Assembly: GCA_015068125.1 (NCBI GenBank)
Contig: SVLD01000004.1
Location: 27,317 to 91,316 of the forward strand
Reading direction: 5' to 3'
Length of the DNA stretch: 64,000 bases
Source: Oscillospiraceae bacterium
Lineage (GTDB): Bacteria > Bacillota > Clostridia > Oscillospirales > Oscillospiraceae
Part shown: piece by piece, positions 26,973-34,433 of the stretch
Layout of the letters: each line of letters opens with the position of its first letter
How positions within the stretch are numbered: the first letter of the stretch is position 1
Program-made: the position numbers and the translations under genes
The notes under the pieces: model-generated
Database searches by the model: none
What the model saw: the letters and a program-made list of their open reading frames with translations, nothing else
Told to the model about the DNA's origin: nothing

Positions 26973-27314
26973 ATGAAGACTTCAACGACTATTAAGGCAT
27001 TCGCTTACCCTGTGATTATCAAGGACCACCGCACCTGCGAAAAGTTCGAGGATGTGATCGTGCTCCCCAAGGAGTGGCTGCAGATCTGCGGCAGTGATGG
27101 CGTGAACATCTGCGACGATAAACACATGATCTACCGGGCATACAATGTGAAAGGCTATGAAGTGCTGGAGGTTGGTAAGCGGCGCAGCGTGCAGCTTGCT
27201 GTGGATCTGGAAGAACTGTACAACAAGCAGGTCCGGATGGAACAGCTGCAGGCATTTGGAAAAGCCCACACCGATGCACAGCCGGATAGCCTGGGAGGTA
27301 GCACCAGTGAATAA
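26973..27314 (+). CDS. Small protein of unknown function preceding the primase
   Basis: 113 aa, no membrane segment or known motif. Begins with beta-rich sequence (IKAFAYPVIIKDHRTCEKFEDVI) and ends with a charged helical segment. RBS AAGGAGGAAT. Its last 8 bases overlap the GTG start of the primase-helicase, so the two are translationally coupled and may act together in element replication. Confidence 0.75.
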   Translation: MKTSTTIKAFAYPVIIKDHRTCEKFEDVIVLPKEWLQICGSDGVNICDDKHMIYRAYNVKGYEVLEVGKRRSVQLAVDLEELYNKQVRMEQLQAFGKAHTDAQPDSLGGSTSE

Positions 27315-29580
27315 TACCGGCGTTATGTGCGGTTGGGCGATGTACTATGCCGGAATGGGGCTGCCGGTGTTTCCGGTAAAAACCAAAGGCAAAACACCGC
27401 TTACAGAGCACGGATGTAAAGATGCCACCACCGATATAGGGCAGATTGTGCAATGGTGGGAGCGTTGGCCAGATGCCAATATTGGTATTGCAACCGGCGC
27501 GGGTGATCGTCCCCTGTGTGTCCTGGATGTGGATGTCAATCACGATCTGGGCAAGTATGGCGATGAAACCTTAGATGAACTCTTGAAGCAGTACGGCCAG
27601 CTGCCTGAGACCTGGCTATGCTTAACCGGTGGCGGAGGCCTGCACTATTACTTTTTCTGCAACGACCCTGCTTTGACCGTGGGTGCCAATGTGCTGCCTG
27701 GCCTGGACTTCCGGGGGCGTGGCGGTTATGTAGTGGCACCGCCTAGCTTGCACGAATCTGGGAACCGCTACGAATGGGAAGCATCCAACGATCCCAGCGA
27801 CGGCGCAGTGCCTGCAGAGATCCCCGGCTGGCTCCATGATCTATTGATCCAGGGTAAGCGGAAGGATGAAAAGAAAGCCCCCAGCAACGCCCCTGAGAGC
27901 GTCACACAGGGCAGTAGAAACCAAGAGATGTTTCGGCTGGCATGTTCCCTCCGGGCTAAGGGTTTGACCGTGGAGGAAATCACAGCCGCCATGATGAAAG
28001 CCAATGAGACCCGGTGCAATCCGCCACTGAGCACACGAGAGATCGAAAGCATATGCAAAAGTGCCGGACGGTACGAGCGCGGCAAAGGCTCTGCAGCTCC
28101 CAAGGCCCCCGGCTCTGTTAACGATGCTGAATCTGTAAAGCCACCGGATTATTCCGATGCCGGTAATGCTGCAGTTTTCAGCCGGATCTACAAAGGAGAC
28201 CTGATCTATGTAGATGCCCTTGGTTGGCTCTACTGGAACGGCAAAAAGTGGGAACGTAATGAGCATAAGGCAATGAAGGCAGCTATAAAGTTATCAGCCA
28301 GGATGCTGAAGGAGGCTATTCAAGGCAACCGTGATGCACTGATTCAGCAGGCAGAGGCACAGGCCAAGTATGCCGAAACCGGAGATGATGCAGACAAAGA
28401 GGCCCTCGAAACAGCAAAGCGGGAGGCAAAAGCTGCAAAGGCTTTTCTTACTCATGCTCAGAATCTCCGGGGTGCTATTCGTCTGCGGAATATGATCGAG
28501 CTATCAAAGCCTGAACTTGTAATTAAAGCTGACAAGTTGGACGCTAACCCTCTGGATCTCAATACCCCGGCAGGTATTGTAAACCTGACTACCGGGCAGA
28601 TCCGTCCCCACGACCGGAAGGCACTGTGCAGCCAGATTACAACTGTTGCTCCCAGCTCCAATGGCGTAAAGATGTGGACAGATTTTCTGCATACTATCAC
28701 CTGCGGAGATCAAGGCATACTGGTATTTCTGCAGATGGTATCTGGTATGGCACTGATCGGCAGCGTATACCACGAGGGTATTGTGATCGCCTGTGGCTCC
28801 GGAAGAAATGGCAAGAGTACATATTTTAATGCTCTGGGTAGCGCCATGGGTGACTATACCGGCAGCATTGATATTAAGGCCCTTACCACGGACAGGGGCA
28901 ATAAAGGCGCAGCTCTGGCTATGCTGCGAGGTAAGCGACTGGTGATCACTGGCGAGCTGGAGGAGCACCAGCGGCTTTCATCCTCCATACTGAAGCAGGT
29001 GGCGAGCACGGACAAGCTGGTCATTGAAGAAAAGTACAAAGCACCTGAAACGGTGAAACAGTCTCACACACTCATACTCTTTACTAACTTCTTGCCCCGT
29101 GTAGGATCTACTGATAACGGTACATGGCGGCGGTTGCTGGTGGTTCCCTTCAATGCGACGATCCCGGAGGGTAACGGAGTCCAAAACTATGCCGAGGTAC
29201 TGCAGGATCAAGCCGGCGGCGCCATCCTCTCCTGGGCGATTGAAGGCGCTATGATGTTCATTCGTAACGGCTTTAAGTTAGATATACCCGATGTTGTGGC
29301 GGAGGCTACAGAGGAATACCGTGCACGCGAAGACTGGCTGAGCAACTTCATTGATGAACGGTGTATCAAAGAGCCGGGGGCGCGTGTTGCCGCCTCTGCA
29401 TTGTACGCAGAATATAAAGCTTGGGCGCAAGGAAATGGCGACTATGTCCGCCGAGAGCGTGACTTTTCCGAGGCTATGGAAGCTGCCGGGTATGTGAAGA
29501 TTAGACCTAACAACAGAAAAACCTACGTTGGCCTACGAATCGATTATTCGGCAGCAGCGGTTACACTTGGCTACGCCTAA
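27307..29580 (+). CDS. PrimPol-D5/SF3 replication protein (primase-helicase)
   Basis: 757 aa, start GTG 27307 with GGGAGGT 8 bases upstream; open frame further 5' overlaps the preceding gene. Domains: bifunctional primase-polymerase (about 1-180; catalytic D74/D76 in LDVDVNH, His113 in GGGLHYYF, DFRGRGGYVVAPPS), PriCT-type domain (about 200-255), D5_N linker (about 320-460), SF3 helicase (Walker A G497-SGRNGKS about 497-504, Walker B LVITGELEE about 545-553, sensor FTNFLPRV and Arg finger in GTWRRL). Primes and unwinds the element's DNA from its own origin. The same architecture is found in phage P4-like and PICI replicons. Confidence 0.93.
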   Translation: MNNTGVMCGWAMYYAGMGLPVFPVKTKGKTPLTEHGCKDATTDIGQIVQWWERWPDANIGIATGAGDRPLCVLDVDVNHDLGKYGDETLDELLKQYGQLPETWLCLTGGGGLHYYFFCNDPALTVGANVLPGLDFRGRGGYVVAPPSLHESGNRYEWEASNDPSDGAVPAEIPGWLHDLLIQGKRKDEKKAPSNAPESVTQGSRNQEMFRLACSLRAKGLTVEEITAAMMKANETRCNPPLSTREIESICKSAGRYERGKGSAAPKAPGSVNDAESVKPPDYSDAGNAAVFSRIYKGDLIYVDALGWLYWNGKKWERNEHKAMKAAIKLSARMLKEAIQGNRDALIQQAEAQAKYAETGDDADKEALETAKREAKAAKAFLTHAQNLRGAIRLRNMIELSKPELVIKADKLDANPLDLNTPAGIVNLTTGQIRPHDRKALCSQITTVAPSSNGVKMWTDFLHTITCGDQGILVFLQMVSGMALIGSVYHEGIVIACGSGRNGKSTYFNALGSAMGDYTGSIDIKALTTDRGNKGAALAMLRGKRLVITGELEEHQRLSSSILKQVASTDKLVIEEKYKAPETVKQSHTLILFTNFLPRVGSTDNGTWRRLLVVPFNATIPEGNGVQNYAEVLQDQAGGAILSWAIEGAMMFIRNGFKLDIPDVVAEATEEYRAREDWLSNFIDERCIKEPGARVAASALYAEYKAWAQGNGDYVRRERDFSEAMEAAGYVKIRPNNRKTYVGLRIDYSAAAVTLGYA

Positions 29581-29684
29581 TTACTAAACTTTTATATTTT
29601 GATTTTTGCTTTTTCTTATAGAAGATTTTAGTATTTACCCGTACTTAACCGTAACCCTGTGGAAAACAAAGGAGGAAAAACCAT

Positions 29685-29894
29685 ATGAATTTGAAGATAT
29701 GCCCTCTGATGGGCAAAGAGTGCCAATATGTAGACTGTATGATGTTCAATAGGACAGCGTCACAATGCAGCATATCCGTTATTGCGGTAGAACTGCAGGA
29801 AACATCAGCGAATACCGGCAACCTGGCGGACACTCTCGCAGAGATTAGCGGCGAACTCTCCAATATTACTACTGCAGTGAAAGGACTGGTGTAA
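29685..29894 (+). CDS. Small cysteine-containing protein
   Basis: 69 aa. N-terminal part has Cys spaced CPLMGKECQYVDC then a further Cys at about 29, suggesting metal binding; the C-terminal half is a polar amphipathic helix. RBS AAAGGAGGAAAAA. Starts about 100 bp after the helicase. Function unknown. Confidence 0.75.
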   Translation: MNLKICPLMGKECQYVDCMMFNRTASQCSISVIAVELQETSANTGNLADTLAEISGELSNITTAVKGLV

Positions 29895-30062
29895 ATGCCC
29901 TACTACCGAATCTGTCCACAGTGTCATGCCTACCTCGACTTTGGAGAACGGTGTGACTGCCAGGACAAAGAAACCGCCCCCGATGCGGCTAACATCGAAG
30001 GCGGTCAGGTGGAAAGTGAATTGTCAGACCCACATTCCACCTCCGAGTATAAACCAAACTGA
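29895..30062 (+). CDS. Small zinc-ribbon-like protein
   Basis: 55 aa. Starts with ATG immediately after the stop of the 69-aa gene (TAAATG), so it depends on translational coupling. N-terminus MPYYRICPQCHAYLDFGERC then DC: two CxxC/CxC knuckles, a pattern common in small proteins of Firmicutes mobile elements. The rest is acidic and probably disordered. Confidence 0.75.
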   Translation: MPYYRICPQCHAYLDFGERCDCQDKETAPDAANIEGGQVESELSDPHSTSEYKPN

Positions 30063-30076
30063 GGAGGATTTCAAGT

Positions 30077-30370
30077 ATGAAGTTAACAGAAAACATTGAT
30101 GCCCATATTTCTGCATATGAACAAGAAAAAGGGGAGATCATTAATCCCCAAGTGGTCGAACTGATAAAGAAAATGGCAGCAGTTGCAGATCGCTTTGATG
30201 AACTGGGCGCAATGGATGCTGCCGCTGGGCGGACACAGAGAACAAAGAAAGCCTTTATCGAGTGGGGAAGGCGGAATTTGAACGACCCGGAGGGAAAAGA
30301 TAATTCGATTGTTGACCTGATGTACCGGTGCTATCTGGATGGCTACAACGCCGGAAAGGCGGCTGTATGA
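30077..30370 (+). CDS. Small protein of unknown function
   Basis: 97 aa, soluble and helical. RBS GAGGAGGAT. A polar start is followed by PQVVELIKKMAAVADRFDELG and the C-terminal DGYNAGKAAV. The stop overlaps the next start (ATGA). Belongs to the small-gene run common behind primase genes of islands. Confidence 0.75.
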   Translation: MKLTENIDAHISAYEQEKGEIINPQVVELIKKMAAVADRFDELGAMDAAAGRTQRTKKAFIEWGRRNLNDPEGKDNSIVDLMYRCYLDGYNAGKAAV

Positions 30371-30549
30371 AGATCACCATTGCACACTTGCCCAACGAAG
30401 AGCAGGCAGCGGATGCTATCAAGCGTGCTATTTGCTGTACACTGGGTAATGTTAAGGTTAAGGAAAGTGACCGTCACGCACCGTTTAAGCATACCTACAT
30501 AACCACTAGAAAACCGGAAACTGATTGCGACGCTAAGGGAAACACTTGA
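30367..30549 (+). CDS. Small protein of unknown function, coupled to the 97-aa gene
   Basis: 60 aa. ATG 30367 overlaps the previous stop; the longer in-frame start inside that gene is not needed. Pattern KITIAHLPNEEQAADAI then basic residues. No recognised domain. Confidence 0.7.
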   Translation: MKITIAHLPNEEQAADAIKRAICCTLGNVKVKESDRHAPFKHTYITTRKPETDCDAKGNT

Positions 30550-30575
30550 CTATACCCCCCTCTTTGTGGTATAAT
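30546..30575 (+). promoter_or_regulatory. Internal promoter of the element
   Basis: TTGACT (30546-30551), 18-base spacer, TATAAT (30570-30575). The -35 overlaps the stop of the 60-aa gene. Drives the structured leader at 30582. Confidence 0.7.
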
Positions 30576-30581
30576 ATTAAA

Positions 30582-30672
30582 CAAAGAATACGGCACAGTA
30601 CCGCCCTCTAGGGTTAGCCTTTACCGGCATGGGAAGACAGCTTATTGCTGCTCCTGTGCCGGTTTTCTTTTT
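30582..30672 (+). ncRNA. Candidate small RNA or attenuator leader
   Basis: From the predicted start to a T-rich tail TTTTCTTTTT. The 3' arm can pair in two exclusive ways: CTGTGCCG (30654-30661) with CGGCACAG at 30591-30598, or TGCCGG (30657-30662) with CCGGCA at 30624-30629. That makes a switchable terminator or a stable closed RNA of about 90 nt. A small open frame and the 73-aa gene lie downstream. No known family recognised. Confidence 0.5.
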
Positions 30673-30785
30673 GCCCGGGGTGAGGGTTTGACCTCCTTTA
30701 CCTCACTCCGGGCGATGCTGAAAGGAGGGAAATACGAAACGCCAAAATGCAGATGTAAAAAGGGGAATTGGAGAGATACCCGGAA

Positions 30786-31007
30786 ATGAAACACAAACAG
30801 AAAACACGGATTCAAGCCCTGGAACAGACCGTAATACCCCATAGCGGCGAGGTGTACCAGGTTGAATATACGGACGGCAGCATACATAACTTTGACGGCC
30901 ATAATACCATTTTAGCGGCCATTGCAGGAGATGCTGTAGCCGTAAGCCCCGACAATTCATTTGCTGATGCAATTATCCGACACAAGCACAAAGGAAAGGA
31001 AGAATAA
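30786..31007 (+). CDS. Small protein of unknown function
   Basis: 73 aa, ATG 30786 after GGAGAG; an in-frame TTG at 30768 is less likely. Sequence has a basic start, then beta-rich GEVYQVEYTDGSIHNFDGHN and a basic end. No recognised domain. Follows the structured leader. Confidence 0.65.
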   Translation: MKHKQKTRIQALEQTVIPHSGEVYQVEYTDGSIHNFDGHNTILAAIAGDAVAVSPDNSFADAIIRHKHKGKEE

Positions 31008-31010
31008 TAA

Positions 31011-31583
31011 ATGAAGTTTACCGAAAAACTGCGTACCACCGCAGAATCTTATGTAAAGAAAATCCAGGCAAAGGAAAAGGAAATTGCCGACCATCACAAG
31101 GAAGGCATTAAAACCTATTCCCAGGCAAAGTACCAGGAAATTCAGTTTGAACTGCAGGAGCAGCGAAACGATTTGCACCGGGAAGCCATGGCAGCGATCA
31201 ATGCTATCATTGACGAATTTAAGGCCGAACTGACCCGCCGTTATGTAGCAAAGGGTGACGAACTGAATACCGGTGATATGACGCTGCTGAACAGCGGTTA
31301 CAAGTTGTCCCTGGGCGACCTGGAAGCCATGTTCGACCGTTACGCACCGGCCGAAGGAATGCCCAATGCGGCATGCAATCACACTATGATTCGCGCAATT
31401 TTGGATTATGCAGAAGAACATGGTATGTATCTGAATCGTACCTATTACGGCGAAAAGGAAAAGGCCGCTGCAACTGATTCTCTGAAGCAGTATGCTTTGA
31501 ATTGCTTCCAGCGCCCCGATTTCGGCATGGAAACCGAAGCATATTTCGCTCAGATTTTCCCCGAAGCCTTGGCCGGGGACTAA
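31011..31583 (+). CDS. Coiled-coil protein of unknown function
   Basis: 190 aa. Residues 1-80 are rich in charged heptads (KKIQAKEKEIADHHKEG, FELQEQRNDLHREAMAAIN) and should form a coiled coil; the C-terminal half is globular. RBS AAAGGAAGAA. The arrangement resembles scaffolding-type or phage small accessory proteins, but there is no motif to prove it. Confidence 0.72.
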   Translation: MKFTEKLRTTAESYVKKIQAKEKEIADHHKEGIKTYSQAKYQEIQFELQEQRNDLHREAMAAINAIIDEFKAELTRRYVAKGDELNTGDMTLLNSGYKLSLGDLEAMFDRYAPAEGMPNAACNHTMIRAILDYAEEHGMYLNRTYYGEKEKAAATDSLKQYALNCFQRPDFGMETEAYFAQIFPEALAGD

Positions 31584-31587
31584 AAAG

Positions 31588-31876
31588 GGTCCTACTGCTG
31601 CGAAGAATTGCGGCAGGCCGCCACAAAGAACCGTGGTGGCTTCCGTATAGTGTCAGTTATGGGGTGCCTGACACAAGGGATTGTTTGTAGGGGTTTGGTA
31701 TTTATCTTTCCAGTAAATTCCGCAAATTTCCGCACAAAAGGGGGCATGGGGAAAAGCCCACAAGCAGCAGCTGGCTGCTGCGTCCGCTCTGGCACGGCAG
31801 CTGCAGCAGTAGAGGACTAACAACTGAAGGGGCGTGCAGGCGTCGCTTGTGCGTCCCTTTTCCGAGAGGTGATACT
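31588..31876 (+). other. Structured non-coding stretch of the element
   Basis: About 290 bases without a convincing gene. Hairpins: GCCGCCAC/GTGGTGGC (31617-31640), GTGTCAG/CTGACAC (31650-31674), CAGCAGC/GCTGCTG (31765-31780), and the terminator-like stem at 31829. Could be a structured RNA, an origin of replication or a packaging site. Open frames here have no ribosome site. Confidence 0.5.
31829..31861 (+). terminator. Terminator-like hairpin before the sigma-factor module
   Basis: GGGGCGTGCA pairs with TGTGCGTCCC (31848-31857) using three G-U pairs, followed by TTTT. Only 16 bases before the next gene. Confidence 0.5.
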
Positions 31877-32092
31877 ATGGCAAAGAAAAGATTGAAGCTG
31901 GGGACATCCAGAGAGGTCAAACACGCCGTGAACAGGATTGCCAACATGCTGCTGAATGGCGAGATAGATTCCAAGACAGCTAACGCCATTCTTTATGCTG
32001 CCAATGTGATCCTGGGGGCTATTCGTGTAGATGAACAGCAGCAGAAACTGGACGAGCTGGAACAGGTGATAGAGGAGATGAAAAGGAAATGA
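31877..32092 (+). CDS. Small helical protein upstream of the sigma factor
   Basis: 71 aa, ATG 31877 after GAGAGGTGAT. Sequence GTSREVKHAVNRIANMLLNGEIDSKTANAI then a charged coiled tail; this resembles small proteins found before phage-type sigma or terminase genes. Function unknown. Stop overlaps the next start (ATGA). Confidence 0.75.
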   Translation: MAKKRLKLGTSREVKHAVNRIANMLLNGEIDSKTANAILYAANVILGAIRVDEQQQKLDELEQVIEEMKRK

Positions 32093-32346
32093 GCACTTTT
32101 TTGCGCCGGGTGCAGCGGCTCCATGAGCGGCTGACAATAAAAGGGAATCCGCTCGTAATCCTTACCTATGGGGATGGATCGGTGCGTGAAATGGCTTGGA
32201 TGGATGCATTTAAGGAAATCGGATGTGGCGCCGATGTCGTGGACGTCCAATATCCAGACGAGACAGGGCAGTCCCTGCTTGCCGCGATGCTCCCCGGCAT
32301 TGAGAATGTGGAAAACCTATTGGAGGATATCGATGACGAGTTTTAA
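32089..32346 (+). CDS. Small protein of unknown function
   Basis: 85 aa, starts in the stop of the preceding gene. Pattern VILTYGDGSVREMAWMDAF then acidic C-terminus. No recognised domain. Translationally coupled on both sides, so part of one operon with the sigma factor. Confidence 0.7.
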   Translation: MSTFLRRVQRLHERLTIKGNPLVILTYGDGSVREMAWMDAFKEIGCGADVVDVQYPDETGQSLLAAMLPGIENVENLLEDIDDEF

Positions 32347-32455
32347 GAGACGCCTGGAGGCCTTGGAAGCGGCGCTAAAGGACAAGATGGCGGAACGGAG
32401 ATTGCACGATCTAGTTGTCCAGCTGCGTAAGTACATCAAGAAATACGGACAATAA
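32333..32455 (+). CDS. Very small basic helical protein
   Basis: 40 aa. ATG 32333 has TTGGAGGAT 5-11 bases upstream and overlaps the end of the 85-aa gene by 14 bases. Highly charged helix (FKRRLEALEAALKDKMAERR). Coding is supported by the RBS and the continuous operon; function unknown. Confidence 0.65.
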   Translation: MTSFKRRLEALEAALKDKMAERRLHDLVVQLRKYIKKYGQ

Positions 32456-32476
32456 CTGTGGCGTGAGGTGGTACAG

Positions 32477-33376
32477 GTGTCAAACGAGGAATTGGTGGCG
32501 GAGATCCAAGCCGGTGCTGTGGAGCTGATGAGCCAGCTGTGGGAACAGGTTGAAGGGTTGGTCAAGTGGAAGGCTAAGCGGATTATGACCGCCCTAGAGG
32601 GTAGCCCAGGGCGCGGTGTGGAGTTTGATGATCTTTATCAGTCTGGCTATTTGGCTATGGTGGCAGCGGTGAACACTTACGATCCGTCCGCTGGCGGTGC
32701 TTTCTCCACTTGGCTTATGTATCACCTGAAGAATGCCTTTGCAGAGGCTACAGGGTATCGTACCAAAAGCGGACAGAACGAGCCGTTGAATAATTCCTTC
32801 AGCCTAGACAAAACCGTTGATGATGAAGCGGACGGCACAACCTTCGGTGAGTTTATTCCAGATCCCAAAGCCGCCGCCACCATGCTGTGTGTAGAGGAAA
32901 GAGTGTGGCTGGAACAGCTTCATGAGGCGCTGGAGGCGGCTCTGGCGGCAATTCCTGAAAAGTATGCTGATGTGATGCGGCTGCGGCATTATCAGGGTTT
33001 GACCCTCGCTGATGTCGGGGAGATTCGGGGAACGTCGCCGGAGCGGATTCGCCAAATGGAAAACAAGGCCATTAGGCAGCTACGGAAACCGAGCCTTGCC
33101 TGTCACCTTCGGCCCTTTTATGATTTTGATTTCTACTGCGGTACCGGCTATGGTGCATTCCGGCACTCTGGCATGAGCATCCAGGATCGGTATCTGATCA
33201 TGGAAGAGGAACACAAGGAACGGCAATCCAGCCGCCTCCGAAAAGACCGTGAGAATGAGATCCGTAATTCGGTCAGTGCCATGATTGAGAGTATCACGGC
33301 AGAGACTGAGGCAAGAGTAGCAGCCATGACCCCGGAAGAAAAGCGGGCATTGTTGGAACAGTATGGATATGCGTGA
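32477..33376 (+). CDS. Element-encoded sigma-70-family factor
   Basis: 299 aa, GTG 32477 preferred over GTG 32468 because GAGGTGG precedes it. Region 2 is clear (FDDLYQSGYLAMVAAVNTYD, then FSTWLMYHLKNA), and region 4 has the HTH GLTLADVGEIRGTSPERIRQ. A further 90-residue charged C-terminal extension follows. Such factors in phages switch on late genes. With no structural genes in the element, its targets may be element genes or a helper's promoters. Confidence 0.85.
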   Translation: MSNEELVAEIQAGAVELMSQLWEQVEGLVKWKAKRIMTALEGSPGRGVEFDDLYQSGYLAMVAAVNTYDPSAGGAFSTWLMYHLKNAFAEATGYRTKSGQNEPLNNSFSLDKTVDDEADGTTFGEFIPDPKAAATMLCVEERVWLEQLHEALEAALAAIPEKYADVMRLRHYQGLTLADVGEIRGTSPERIRQMENKAIRQLRKPSLACHLRPFYDFDFYCGTGYGAFRHSGMSIQDRYLIMEEEHKERQSSRLRKDRENEIRNSVSAMIESITAETEARVAAMTPEEKRALLEQYGYA

Positions 33377-33400
33377 AGCTAAAAAATATAGAAGCATAAG

Positions 33401-33435
33401 AAATAGGAGCTACCATTGTAGGGAGCTCCTATTTT
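33401..33435. terminator. Bidirectional terminator after the sigma factor
   Basis: AAATAGGAGCT (33401-33411) / AGCTCCTATTT (33424-33434) with flanking A and T runs. Lies between the converging sigma gene and the gene at 33438. Confidence 0.8.
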
Positions 33436-33437
33436 GC

Positions 33438-33638
33438 TTATCCGCACATATACCGTGCAAGTGCAGATTTGCTAATTCTGCCGTTTACAATCTTTGCGCC
33501 AAGGTATTTCTTGACCGTGTTCTTGCTGCCATAACCAAGGATCTGCATTGTCTCCTGTATGGTCATCATTTCGCGTTCAGGGAACAATCTATTTAGCTGT
33601 TCGATGTTTACACGATAATCTTCCTTCTCTCGTGACAT
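33438..33638 (-). CDS. Small HTH protein (excisionase/AlpA-like)
   Basis: 66 aa with a DNA-binding pattern MTIQETMQILGYGSKNTVKKYLG followed by a basic end. RBS AAAGGAGGTG. Divergent from the 55-aa gene at 33733 with only 94 bp between, so it may control that gene, or help the integrase at the nearby right attachment site. Confidence 0.75.
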   Translation of the reverse strand: MSREKEDYRVNIEQLNRLFPEREMMTIQETMQILGYGSKNTVKKYLGAKIVNGRISKSALARYMCG

Positions 33639-33732
33639 TGTTTCACCTCCTTCCTTTTAATATACTGTAGAATCTGTTCGTTTTAATGGACATTTTCAGT
33701 GGTATGATTGCCGTACAAAAGGAGGTGGTAAA

Positions 33733-33900
33733 ATGCCAATAACAGTTGATCGCCGTACAGGCAAAATAATATCTGCCCCAGAGCTTACACAGGAACAAAA
33801 GGATTTTGCTTGGGAGATGATAGTTAGAATCTGGATAAAGCGAAATCCAGAAAAATTTCGAGCAATGCTTAGTGGAAATAAGGATGAGGAAGATGTGTAA
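33733..33900 (+). CDS. Small protein of unknown function at the right end
   Basis: 55 aa, ATG 33733 with GGAGGTGG. Sequence begins PITVDRRTGKIISAPELTQEQ and is polar and helical. The stop codon abuts the right arm-type sites at 33902. Possibly the accessory or antitoxin partner of the HTH gene opposite; unproven. Confidence 0.7.
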   Translation: MPITVDRRTGKIISAPELTQEQKDFAWEMIVRIWIKRNPEKFRAMLSGNKDEEDV

Positions 33901-33901
33901 T

Positions 33902-33943
33902 TTGGCGACCAAATGGCGACCCAAGTTATAAAACGGTCGCCAA
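33902..33943. repeat. Right integrase arm-type sites
   Basis: TTGGCGACC (33902-33910), ATGGCGACC (33913-33921) and inverted GGTCGCCAA (33935-33943). Period 11, the same units as at 23664-23683 at the left end. Confidence 0.6.
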
Positions 33944-33956
33944 GGCTTTATTACGA

Positions 33957-33991
33957 TGCAATACGCACAATCTCAAAAACCGTTGCAATAC
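33957..33991 (+). repeat. TGCAATAC direct repeat near attR
   Basis: TGCAATAC at 33957-33964 and 33984-33991, 27 bp apart, between the arm sites and attR. Possible accessory-factor (Xis) sites; weak evidence. Confidence 0.3.
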
Positions 33992-34039
33992 AGCATCTTT
34001 TACTACATAATCAAACGGCTCAACACGGCAAAAATCCCA

Positions 34040-34084
34040 TTGGTAAGGATGAGGTCGCCAGTTCAAATCTGGCTAGCAGCTCCA
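34040..34084 (+). repeat. attR: 45-bp copy of the tRNA-Thr 3' end
   Basis: Identical to 23550-23594. The sequence before it (CAAAAATCCCA) does not continue the tRNA, so this is only a tRNA fragment, marking the right border of the element. Confidence 0.95.
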
Positions 34085-34086
34085 CG

Positions 34087-34127
34087 AAAAACCCTAGAGC
34101 CTCAACGGCTTTGGGGTTTTTGCTTTT
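34087..34127 (+). terminator. Displaced terminator of tRNA-Thr
   Basis: AAAAACCC..AGCC / GGCT..GGGGTTTTT then GCTTTTT. Directly follows attR and resembles the element-borne terminator at 23596, so before integration it ended the tRNA transcript. Confidence 0.75.
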
Positions 34128-34153
34128 TCTGCACACTTAAGTAGAATCGGTCA

Positions 34154-34176
34154 AAACCAAGACAAAAACCAAGACA
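34154..34176 (+). repeat. Tandem AAACCAAGACA repeat
   Basis: AAACCAAGACA at 34154-34164 and 34166-34176, period 12. Lies between the tRNA-derived site and an integrase remnant, so it may be an arm site of an older element. Confidence 0.45.
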
Positions 34177-34185
34177 TAGGACAGT

Positions 34186-34223
34186 AATAGCCGGACTGGA
34201 TCTTGCCAGCCCGACTATTTTTT
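34186..34223 (+). terminator. Intrinsic terminator
   Basis: AATAG-CGG-CTGG / CCAG-CCG-CTATT interrupted stem followed by six T. Faces the end of the integrase remnant. Confidence 0.65.
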
Positions 34224-34431
34224 ATGCCTTTTTAATTGCGTCGCGGAAAATATTGCTTGCTCTGCGGATGCTTTCTTGGTCTGCGTGGGTGTACATTCGC
34301 AGAGTTACCGCTTTGTCACAATGCCCTAGTTTCTCGGAAACGCTTGCGACGTCGGCGCCGTTTGTAATGGCGATGCTGGCAAAACTGTGGCGCAGCTTGT
34401 GAGGGTGTAAATGACTGATGCCATATTTCTT
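34222..34431 (-). pseudogene. Tyrosine integrase C-terminal remnant
   Basis: About 69 codons to a stop. Keeps H-K-L-R-H-S (HPHKLRHSFASIA), LGHCDK and the nucleophile motif MYTHAD, but the rest of the integrase is missing. Lies next to attR on the - strand, where the integrase of an earlier tRNA-Thr element would be. It is joined out of frame to a serine recombinase fragment at about 34432. Confidence 0.85.
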
Positions 34432-34433
34432 TT

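Noticed and set aside
30712..30789. A 25-codon frame (ATG 30712) with several Cys, ending in the start of the 73-aa gene, and a second frame after AAAGGAGGG
   Set aside because: The AAAGGAGGG lies within the first frame and has no standard start codon at the right distance; not enough evidence to call a gene.
31608..31820. Open frame of 70 codons in the gap before the sigma module
   Set aside because: No ribosome site; it runs through the hairpins listed as non-coding structure.
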